64,000 bases of DNA, from assembly GCF_000002075.1 (NCBI RefSeq), contig NW_004797665.1, positions 664,382 to 728,381 of the forward strand, in the 5' to 3' direction. The translations under genes were made by a program, and so were the position numbers. Below the pieces are notes generated by a model. It did not search any database and was not told the DNA's origin. It saw only the letters and a program-made list of their open reading frames with translations. The stretch is from Aplysia californica. Its lineage: Eukaryota; Mollusca; Gastropoda; Aplysiida; Aplysiidae. Positions 1 through 64,000 of the stretch are shown here, piece after piece (the first letter of the stretch is position 1; each line of letters starts with the position of its first letter).

Positions 1-124
1 TGACACACACACACACACACAGAGTCGAAAAAGAATGAGTTTAATATTCTAAGTCGTTGTCAACACAATTATATAGGTTAGGGGACGGCCTGATCGGTCC
101 GGTCTGCCAAGGCCAACCTTAGTA

Positions 125-250
125 CTACAAAGAGTTTTACGTCGCTCGCAACTGCATAGGGTCATGAGCGCGCAGGACACACAAGTCATTTTCAGTTCGG
201 TAGGGATTAATTTTGAATTTTCCCCTGATGGCGTCCGAAGCCTACTCTTT
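125..250 (-). repeat. SINE-A 3' fragment
   Basis: Matches the 3' part of the SINE at 53,827-54,332: ttttacgtcgctcgcaactg, the GGTAGGGATTAATTTTGA stretch and GCGTCCGAAGCCTACTC. Repeated at 1,224-1,349 by the tandem duplication. Confidence 0.75.
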
Positions 251-341
251 TATAGGGTTGGGTTGATTTTAAATCAGGTCGATTTAAATCAGTTGATTTT
301 TTAAATTTAATTGCCTTAAATTAAATGTTGGTGTTGGGACA

Positions 342-436
342 GGTGATTGTTGGGACAGGTGACTGTATTGTTGGGACAGGTGACTGTTGGGACAGGTGAC
401 TGTTGGGACAGGTGACTGTTAGTGTTGGGACAGGTG
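342..436. repeat. Short minisatellite, first copy
   Basis: A few units of TGTTGGGACAGGTGAC, the counterpart in the first duplication copy of the large array at 1,427-2,876. Confidence 0.9.
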
Positions 437-1038
437 ACCCCGTAGTTCACTCGCAAGATTGTCTGGGTGTCTCCACTTTAAAAGTATCCAGAAGAACTGT
501 CCTTTTGGACTGTAGTTCATAGGCTTGGTTTATTAAAGTTTGGAATTGAGAACGTTTGATTGTTGTTGTTTTTTAACCCCACGTTTCGCCAGGACAATCT
601 TCCTAGAAGTTAACGACGTATTACATTACCGGTACTAAACAACAACGATAATGATGACGAAGATGGTGCAAAAGGAAGCTACAGCTACATCTTGAGGTGG
701 AAGAGAACGATGATTATTGCTGCCATCACTAGTGAAAATTTGATCCCAAAGCAATGCAAGCACCGCAGAACTTTTACTGAAATTGAAAAAATAAAATTAT
801 GAACAATGGCTTTGGTTTTTTTCTCCAGGCATGAGTTTTTAAACCATTGGCAACGACTGTATTTTGTCTACATTGCATGTCTTGTTATGATGGTGCATGT
901 GGCAAAAGAAGACAAAGTGGGCCACAAAATGTCGTCCCGGTTCAGTCCGAGAGATAGAAAGGAAAGTCCGATGTTCTGCACAATGCTACTTCATCTTAAG
1001 TCTCCTCCGGTGCCTCATACATCCGCCCCCCCCCCTCG
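437..1038. other. Unique-looking spacer between duplication copies
   Basis: No gene or recognised element. It lies between the short minisatellite and the CA repeat and is present only once. Confidence 0.5.
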
Positions 1039-1040
1039 AC

Positions 1041-1101
<61 letters not shown>

Positions 1102-1119
1102 ACACACACACACACACAC
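1039..1119. repeat. (CA)n microsatellite
   Basis: Almost pure CA repeat interrupted by CTGA at about 1,098-1,102; the join of the two duplication copies. It produces spurious His-Thr frames. Confidence 0.95.
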
Positions 1120-1223
1120 AGAGTCGAAAAAGAATGAGTTTAATATTCTAAGTCGTTGTCAACACAATTATATAGGTTAGGGGACGGCCTGATCGGTCCG
1201 GTCTGCCAAGGCCAACCTTAGTA

Positions 1224-1349
1224 CTACAAAGAGTTTTACGTCGCTCGCAACTGCATAGGGTCATGAGCGCGCAGGACACACAAGTCATTTTCAGTTCGGT
1301 AGGGATTAATTTTGAATTTTCCCCTGATGGCGTCCGAAGCCTACTCTTT
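1224..1349 (-). repeat. SINE-A 3' fragment, duplicated copy
   Basis: The second copy of the fragment at 125-250, carried along in the 1,099-bp duplication. Confidence 0.75.
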
Positions 1350-1426
1350 TATAGGGTTGGGTTGATTTTAAATCAGGTCGATTTAAATCAGTTGATTTTT
1401 TAAATTTAATTGCCTTAAATTAAATG

Positions 1427-2876
1427 TTGGTGTTGGGACAGGTGATTGTTGGGACAGGTGACTGTATTGTTGGGAAAGGTGACTGTTGAGACAGGTGACT
1501 GTTGGGACAGGTGACTGTTAGTGTTGGGACAGGTGACTGTTGGGACAGGTGACTGTTAGTGTTGGGACAGGTGACCGCTGGTGTTGGGACAGGTGACTGT
1601 TGGGACAGGTGACTGTAGGGACAGGTGACTGTTAGTGTTGGGACAGGTGACTGTTAGTGTTGGGACAGGTGACTGTTAGTGTTGGGACAGGTGACTGTTG
1701 GTGTTGGGACAGGTGACTGTTGGTGTCGGGACAGGTAACTGTTGGTGTTGGGACAGGTGACTGTTGGTGTTGGGACAGGTGACTGTTGGTGTTGGGACAG
1801 GTGACCGTTAGTGTTGGGACAGATGACTGTTGGTGTTGGGACAGGTGACTGTTAGTCTTGGGACAGGTGACTGTTGGTGTTGGGACAGGTGACTGTTGGG
1901 ACAGGTGACCGTTAGTGTTGGGACAGGTGACTGTTGGTGTTGGGACAGGTGACTGTTAGTCTTGGGACAGGTGACTGTTAGTGTTGGGATAGGTGACTGT
2001 TAGTGTTGGGACAGGTGACTGTTAGTGTTGGGACAGGTGACTGTTGGTGTTGGGACAGGTGACTGTTGGGACAGGTGACCTTTAGTGTTGGGACAGGTGA
2101 CTGTTGGTGTTGGGACAGGTGACTGTTAGTCTTGGGACAGGTGACTGTTGGGACAGGTGACTGTTGGGACAGGTGACTGTTAGTGTTGGGACATGTGATT
2201 GTCAGTGTTGGGACAGGAGAATGTTGGGACAGGTGACTGTTACTGTTGGGACAGGTGACTGTTGTTAGTGTTGGGACAGGAGACTGTTACTGTTGGGACA
2301 AGTGACTGTTGGGACAGGTGACTGTTAGTGTCGGGACAGGTGAATGTTGGTGTTGGGACAGGTGACTGTTAGTGTTGGGACAGGTGAATGTTGGGGTTGG
2401 GACAGGAGACTGTTACTGTTGGGACAGGTGACTGTTGGGACAGGTGACTGTTGGGACAGGTGACTGTTAGTGTTGAGACAGGTGACTGTTAGTGTTGGGA
2501 CAGGTGACTGTTGGGACAGGTGACTGTTAGTATTGGGACAGGTGACTGTTGGGACAAGTGACTGTTAGGTTGGGACAGGTGACTGTTAGTGTTGGGTCAG
2601 GTGACTGTTGAGACAGGTGACTGTTAGTGTTGGGACAGGTGACTGTTGGGACAGGTGACTGTTGGGACAGTTGACTGTTGGGACAGGTGACTGTTGGGAC
2701 AGGTGACTGTTAGTGTTGGGACAGGTAACTGTTAGGTTGGGACAGGTGACTGTTAGTGTTGGGTCAGGTGACTGTTGGGACAGGTGACTGTTAGGTTGGG
2801 ACAGGTGACTGTTAGTGTTGGGTCAGGTGACTGTTGGGACAGGTGACTGTTGAGACAGGTGACTGTTGGAGCAGGT
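1427..2876. repeat. Large minisatellite, unit TGTTGGGACAGGTGAC
   Basis: About 1.45 kb of head-to-tail 16-bp units mixed with 22-bp units carrying an extra GTTAGT or GTTGGT. Roughly 70-80 units by eye. Nearly each unit contains CAGGTG, an E-box type hexamer. Confidence 0.95.
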
Positions 2877-3267
2877 TCTGCAGCACTGAACTTCTCTCAT
2901 CCCAAGCACAAAATATTTTACTCGTAAGGCTTCTTAATTTATATCAGATCAAATCTGTATTAACCACTGATGTATGAGATGCCGAAGACATGACAGGGCG
3001 TAAATAAATTTGCAATAAAAATTGTAAGTACATTATGGACGGATATACGACAAAATAATAAATATTACTTTCATGAGAAAACGATTAGGTACATAAAGTC
3101 AATATCGTTTTTCAATAAATACAACAATTTGTTCTAAAGCAACATTGCAAAGAAGAGCTAATTATTAGAAGCCAAGATAAACAAATGATTCATGGTTAAA
3201 AAAATTAAACATTTTCATATAAAAAAAAATATATATAATATAATATAAATTACACTTCTATTTTTTC
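2877..3267. other. AT-rich 3' flank
   Basis: Nothing recognised apart from AT-rich sequence with poly(A) and TATA tracts near 3,225-3,250. Confidence 0.5.
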
Positions 3268-3575
3268 CAGGAGGGCACTTTGGTTTACAAAGGCAAACAT
3301 GCATATATTCATACAAAAATACATATTATAAATACATACATACATAAAAACAACCATAAATACATACATAAAATACACAATATTACACAAACACAGAACA
3401 GTTTACAACCATGCCACTGTCGGTCACCACTGTGCAGCGCCCTGTATTTTGAGCTAGGGTTGTCGTGTCTTGCTCAAGGACACACCCCAGTGACCACCCA
3501 TCTGATCCCTATGTCACAGACACTTGCTTGACATTACTTGAGTCTAAACTCACTACTTACTTAGCCACTGGAGCC
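3268..3575 (-). repeat. SINE-D copy
   Basis: Reverse-strand relative of 34,998-35,340: shared blocks include CACTGGAGCCCCC, the GTCCTTGAGC-type motif, GCAGCGCCCTGTATTTTGAG and the (TATG/CATA) rich tail ending at TTTGGTTTACAAAGG. Confidence 0.8.
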
Positions 3576-3973
3576 CCCTTAGTTTTATCAAATGAGCAAA
3601 TATAATAGCCCTGTTCCCAGCCATGATTCATTCCAACTGCTTTATCTTTGCCCTCCAATGGTTTACTACAAATGTGTACTATTCTCACATTTAATTCCTT
3701 TGATTCTGAACTCACTGACTGCCGGCAGTTTGTGGCTGAAACAGGTGAGGACTGCTATAATAGCTATTTGGACTAGTTTGTAAAATATTCATTGTTGGCT
3801 TCTTTGGTCGTCTGGACTGAAAATTTAAAAACCATGCTTTTAAACATTGAAAGCTGCTTATGTTGGAAATGTAGTTTACATAGTTTGTTCAATGATCCTC
3901 TGAGAAAAAATGTGTGAAGAAATGAAAAATTTTGACTAAAACAAAAACTGCTCCACCTCCTTCACTGTCTTCA

Positions 3974-4425
3974 CTACTAGATCTGTGAGTTATGACGCGG
4001 TGGAAGCAGGTGCTCATCAATTTTGGGACATTTGGAGATATTGGTATTATCTTGAAGCTTGTTTATTAGTCTATCTTTAGATGGAAAAATAAAATAAATC
4101 TTGAACAGAAGTCGAGATATTCCCGATTGAACGAGGCGGGATCGCCGGGTTTCAGAGATAAAGTTAGTGAGAAAATGGGCTTCAAAGTTTGGTGCCTTCC
4201 ATAGCTTGAGAGTCCTGGGAAACTAAAAATTTACATTTTTTGTGCCTTTAGTCAACATTTTTCAGTAAAATCCACACAAAAATGTGTTTTCAAAAGGACA
4301 TACGGTGTTGAGCCAAAAAAAAAAAAAAAAGATAAAAATTGCCAAATCCGTTAAAAAATGCCGATATTTTTCATTTCATTACTTTGATGAGCGCCTGATT
4401 TCACCATGACGCCTCACATACTCAT
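3974..4425 (+). mobile_element. MITE-1 copy
   Basis: Copy of the GTGAGGCAGCGTGGTGAAAT family: left end tgtgagttatgacgcggtgg, right end catgacgcctcaca, with the family's interior marks (AGTCGAGATATT, GTAAAATT/GTTAGTGAGAAAATGG, AAATTTACATTTTTTGTGCC). Confidence 0.85.
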
Positions 4426-5456
4426 TATTATTACCATATAACATCTGTTCGACATTCTTTTCGATGCCATGCTGCAAAGCTTTCAGGGAACATTACTAAC
4501 TATTTATTTTGGAATGATGAAGTCAGAATTATCCACTGCTACATACTGCAGAAGATTAAATTCTTTTGACGAAAAAAGCAACCAATAACTCTAACAACCG
4601 GAATTAGTTACGGTGTAAGGTTTGCACGGGTTCCCTATAGACTGCCAGGTCCGACTAATATCGTGTATTAGTAGGAATAAACAGGAAAATTGGACCTGAC
4701 CATGGTCGGGTCAGGCAGCCTAGCACCAAAAACGCTATCCTGACATCAGTCAGAGTCAGTAGTCGGTGAGTAGGTTTATAACATTTTACCATCTAATTCT
4801 GAAGTTTTTCTCCACGTACCCATTATTTATAGATCATAGTTAAGAAATTCTACTTTTCTTTTCTGAATTTAAAAGAATTTTAAATTTTGCACTATTTGAT
4901 TCTAGGAATTCATTCATTGTATGCTCCTTTAAGAAGGAGATGACTTATTTCAAAAGACTTGTCGGAATAATTCAAAGTAGTGAATATTTGTAGGGATATC
5001 ACAGAAACCAAAGGTTGAATTTAAAAACAGTTATTCTGTTCTTCAAAATGACATTTACCTGCCTTGGCCCTGTAATAAGTGATGGTTTGGGTTTTTTTCA
5101 GTATAAGGGGACTATGGTCAAACTAAGCCACAGATAGCCTCATTCTAGTCTTTGCTTTTCCAAATCATTTGAATTCATACTGAAAATGTTTGCAAATGTT
5201 CTACTCCACGATCAGTGCTCCAACCCTACTTGCCAGGGCCAACTTGGCCAGCATGAAACTTGTCCAACAGACACACAAAGTACTAAATGAAATATCTTCA
5301 CATTCAAATGAAAACTGAACTCATATCTTTGGTGTGGAAGGCAAAGAGCCTATCCTTTACATCACAGATGCCAGTCATCTAAATTATACCAACATGAATG
5401 CTCACATATACTATATTATACAACACTGATTACTTGTTATTTCATAGTCATGCAAA
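4426..5456. other. Downstream flank of the ankyrin gene
   Basis: No gene seen. It should hold the 3' UTR of the ankyrin gene next to 5,456. A small palindrome, CCTGACC...GGTCAGG, lies near 4,695-4,715. Confidence 0.5.
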
Positions 5457-60697
<55,241 letters not shown>

Positions 60698-61039
60698 TGC
60701 TGTAAGAAGGAGTGGTACCGGAAGAAAAACTCACTTCAATTTCTCAGTGCGTTTACAATTCCTCTGAAAGAAGAATTTACAACAAAATGGTCGTGAGATG
60801 ATTGCTTTTATAGAAAGCAGATAAAATCACAATGAATTTCAAAGGACATTAAATTAGACAAGTTGATCAAATCTTTTTTAGGAGAGAGAATCTGTTGTTG
60901 AGACACAAAAAGTAAGGTAGGCTCCACATGAATTTAAAGGTGCCATCTATATAAAGTTATCACATAACTTATAATTTATATAAGACGGTGCAAAATATCT
61001 ACAGGTATCTGGAAAGAGAGTGTGTGTGTGTGCTGTGTG

Positions 61040-61185
61040 TGTGAACATGTTAAAATGGTCTTACAATAACAATGTGCATTTTCTGTCCTTTGATCAGTCA
61101 GTTAAAAGTTAAGTGAAAATTCTGCATTAGTGAAGTTTTAAGACTTAAAGACTCCAATTATTAGACATTATTTTTTTCCATTTTT
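61040..61185 (+). repeat. Third copy of the 58.5-kb arm
   Basis: GAACATGTTAAAATGGTCTT through CAATTATTAGACATTATTTT matches 58,553-58,700 in direct orientation, again next to a (TG)n tract. Confidence 0.88.
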
Positions 61186-61328
61186 ATTACTTACTGAGAG
61201 TAAGAGCTGATAAGTATGTAGTTCTCCAAGTCTAAGTGCACAAGTCCTGAGTTTTACTAACATGTTCTTTTGTGTCTTCGATTCGCTTCAGAGGTTGTTG
61301 ACAGCTGTTTCTCCATCATTTATATCAA

Positions 61329-61604
61329 GGAAGTGGCTATTCTCACCTGGGGTGAGAATAGAAATACGATCGACCTCTCACCCTGGGTTGTACGCTTTTA
61401 GTAGGCTACAGTTGTAATGGAACGTTTGTTCACGGCACAGAATTCTACAATTTTTCTGTTATCACAGTGTAGAATTCTGTGGTTTAGGGTGAAAGCAAAA
61501 TTTGTTGGCCTAGAACTAGGCTATAACGGTGAATGCGCACCGGGTGAGAATAGCCAAAAGACTCGCCTGCACTATTCTCACCCCGGGTGAGAATAGAGGT
61601 GGCC
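61329..61604 (+). repeat. Palindrome-ended unit, short copy
   Basis: Starts GGAAGTGGCTATTCTCACC, ends GGTGAGAATAGAGGTGGCC, and contains a stem-loop CACAGAATTCTACA ... TGTAGAATTCTGTG. Confidence 0.85.
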
Positions 61605-61835
61605 TTATATCAAAGTTGCCTGACGTGTCAGAACGAAGAACCTCTGATTTCAATTATGGAAAAAAAAAGTAAATTGAATACTGTATTATTTTACAGTGAA
61701 AGGGGGGGGAAAGCAGACTTTTAAGCATGATTATATTAGTCTACTAAACCTTATATCTGTTTTATGAAACCAAGGAAAGGAATTCTGAATGTTGAAATGT
61801 GTAAAAACTGAATAAAAACAAATTTTTTAAAAAGT

Positions 61836-61917
61836 GATTTAAATCACTGATTTTTATTTAGAAAATCAAGTTGATTTAAATTTAAAAAATCAACTGATTT
61901 AAATCAACCCAACCCTG
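61836..61917. repeat. GATTTAAATC-rich repeat
   Basis: TGATTTAAATCACTGATTTT then AAATCAACTGATTTAAATCA and ACCCAACCCT. Its reverse complement occurs at about 257-320 and 1,356-1,420. Confidence 0.85.
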
Positions 61918-61950
61918 ATTTTGTTAGAAATATATTTTGTTCTATGTTTG

Positions 61951-62490
61951 AGTCAAGAAGTCTACGTTTTTATAAAAAATAATGTCAGTGATGACATCAT
62001 TTTGCACTGATGAAGTTCTATGACCGAAAAGTCTGCAAATTTTGTTATCCCGTTTATATTTTTGTTTTGATCCTTATTATCCCAATTTCTTCTCTCTATA
62101 ACAAGTAATAAAAATTATCTTACTGCCACAATGTGTATACATAGTACATGTATTACTAAATATTCCACTGAGTGAGCTGGTAATTTGATGCAAATGAGAT
62201 TTCTTATCGTCCTTATTATATTACTATCAAGAAGTCTTAGTTTTTGTAAAAATAATGAAGCTCGACTTCAACCAAAAATTCATAAAATTTTGTTATCCCA
62301 TTTATAATTTTGTTTTAATCCTTTTTATCCCAATTTCGTCTCTAAAACATGTAAAAAAAATTATCTTACCATCACAATCATTCAATGTGTATACATAGTA
62401 CATTTATTAAGTATGTAAATATTCGACTAAGTGAGCTGGTAATTTGATGCAAGTAAGATTTCTTAACATCCTTATTACATTATAATGTAC
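61951..62490. repeat. About 278-bp tandem duplication
   Basis: TCAAGAAGTCT...TTTTGTTATCCC...AATGTGTATACATAGTACAT...GAGCTGGTAATTTGATGCAA occurs at 61,951-62,228 and again, diverged, at 62,229-62,490. Confidence 0.82.
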
Positions 62491-62747
62491 GTGAGAGCTT
62501 ATATGCTGTAATTAACATTGACAAAGACATTTCGAGAGACCGAGAGACAATGGAGTCCGAGCAGCTTGATTTGAAAAGAGATATAAATAACGCTGCATAT
62601 GCTGCATTGTTTTGAGCTTACAAAGATGGCGGCAGCCCCGACTCCGCCCCTTCGGCTTCAACTTGGTTGGAACTGTTGAGCCGGCAACGCAATGTTAGGG
62701 CCCCTCCATATATATATATATAAATATATATATATTATATATATATA

Positions 62748-63245
62748 GAAAGTGGCTATTCTCACCCGCCCGGAAGTTCTCGCAAGATCAACTCCTCCCC
62801 TCTTCTCTCTCTCTCTCTCTGTCTCTTTCTGAATACTGTCTATCGGTGTGGACGTTCAAATTGACCAAAACAAAGTTTAAAAATGATGTTAAAACACAAA
62901 AGTAAAATAATTTGGTTGTCTACAAAGATGCTACAGCTATTAACTTTTCGAATCGAGCCGAACTACGTGGGTCGCCATTTTGTTTTGCCCGGAAATTCTC
63001 GCGCTACTCCTCTCTCTCTTTCTCTCTCTCTCTCCACTGCCCACAGACAAAATTGTACGCTTTTAGTAGGCTACAGTTGTAATGGAACGTTTGTTCACGG
63101 CACAGAATTCTACAATTTTTCTGTTATCACAGTGTAGAATTCTGTGGTTTAGGGTGAACGCAAAATTTGGTGAACGCGCACCGGGTGAGAATAGCCACAA
63201 GACTCGCCTGCACTATTCTCACTCCGGGTGAGAATAGAGGTGGCC
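62748..63245 (+). repeat. Palindrome-ended unit, long copy
   Basis: Same ends and tail as 61,329-61,604 but with an extra 219-bp monomer (62,772-62,990) containing (CT)n and CGCCATTTTGTTTTG. Flanked on both sides by TA microsatellite. Confidence 0.87.

Positions 63246-63334
<89 letters not shown>
63246..63334. repeat. (TA)n microsatellite
   Basis: About 90 bp of TA with one TACA; separates two palindrome-ended units. Confidence 0.96.
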
Positions 63335-63336
<2 letters not shown>

Positions 63337-64000
63337 AAGTGGCTATTCTCATCCGGGGTGAGAATAGAAAAACGATCTACCTCTCACCCCGGGTGAGACT
63401 TGCCAGCGTAGGCTATTCTCACCCGGTGCGAAACAAGACCTGCTTTTCCCCATTTTGAAATACTGTCTATCGGTGTGGATGATCAAATTGATAAAAGCCA
63501 AGAAAAAATTACGTTATAGCACAAAAGTAAGCTAATTTGATCGTCTTCAAAGATGCTATGGCTATTTCACTGTTCGAATCGAGCCGAACTACGCGGGTCG
63601 CCATTTTGTTTTGCCAGGAAGTTCTCGCAAGATCTACTCCTCCCCTCTCTCTCTCTCTCTGTGTCTCTTTCTGAATACTGTCTATCGGTGTGGACGATCA
63701 AATTGACCAAAACAAAGTTTAAAAATGATGTTAAAACACAAAAGTAAATTAATTTGGTTGTCTACAAAGATGCTACGGCTATTTAACTTTTCGAATCGAG
63801 CCGAACTACGCGGGTCGCCATTTTGTTTTGACCGGAAGTTCTCGCGCTACTCCTCTCTCTCTCTCTTTCTCTCTCTCTCCACTGCCCACAGACAAAATTG
63901 TACGCTTTTAGTAGGCTACAGTTGTAATGGAACGTTTGTTCACGGCACAGAATTCTACAATTTTTCTGTTATCACAGTGTAGAATTCTGTGGTTTAGGGT
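63335..64000 (+). repeat. Palindrome-ended unit, longest copy, runs off the window
   Basis: Begins GGAAGTGGCTATTCTCATCC, has monomer copies beginning at about 63,454 (partial), 63,617 and 63,833, and the same stem-loop tail at 63,945-63,990. Confidence 0.87.

Larger units (their letters stand above)
1..1540. repeat. 1,099-bp tandem duplication
   Basis: Bases 1 to about 436 recur at 1100 to about 1540 with very few differences (CA run, AGAGTCGAAAAAG, SINE tail, GATTTAAATC stretch, first minisatellite units). The first copy may continue left of the window. Confidence 0.9.

Noticed and set aside
806-1151. His-Thr repeat frames
   Set aside because: They are translations of the (CA)n microsatellite.
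1427-2876. CRISPR-like array
   Set aside because: Units are directly joined with no unique spacers; it is a minisatellite in animal DNA.

Overview
The window looks like intron-rich nuclear DNA from an invertebrate animal. A mollusc, perhaps a gastropod, is my best guess, based only on the mix of mobile elements and on gene structure. It is AT-rich, full of microsatellites and dense in interspersed repeats. No bacterial-type gene organisation is seen. Most long open frames are shadows of microsatellites or pieces of mobile elements.

The one host gene I can support lies on the minus strand and fills about 55 kb (60,697 down to 5,457). I assembled it by eye from 22 coding exons, each flanked by AG acceptor and GT donor signals. 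Every internal exon is a multiple of three and every intron is phase 0. Joined, they give a predicted protein of about 786 residues: a short N-terminus, 17 exons of divergent ankyrin-type repeats (about one per exon), a further helical region with ankyrin-like stretches, then a basic segment and a strongly acidic C-terminal tail. The gene is not one I recognise. An acceptor just before the start codon implies at least one more, non-coding, 5' exon upstream.

The introns and flanks are a nest of transposons. Main elements: a MITE family with about 34-bp inverted ends and at least eleven copies; five elements on TTAA targets, one keeping a piggyBac-like transposase N-terminus; a 1,008-bp inverted-repeat element with a perfect 7-bp target duplication (15,355-16,362); a pogo-like element (18,665-21,107) inside a CR1/L2-like LINE; a mariner-like remnant; jockey-like and RTE-like LINE pieces; several tRNA-headed SINE families; a broken DIRS-type fossil (23,529-28,620); and a Ty3/Gypsy integrase fossil (43,290-44,220).

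Layout: 1-2,876 tandem duplication plus a large CAGGTG-bearing minisatellite; 2,877-5,456 3' flank of the gene with repeats; 5,457-60,697 the ankyrin gene with transposon-filled introns; 60,700-64,000 5' flank with repeated units carrying palindromic ends and inserted in TA microsatellites.
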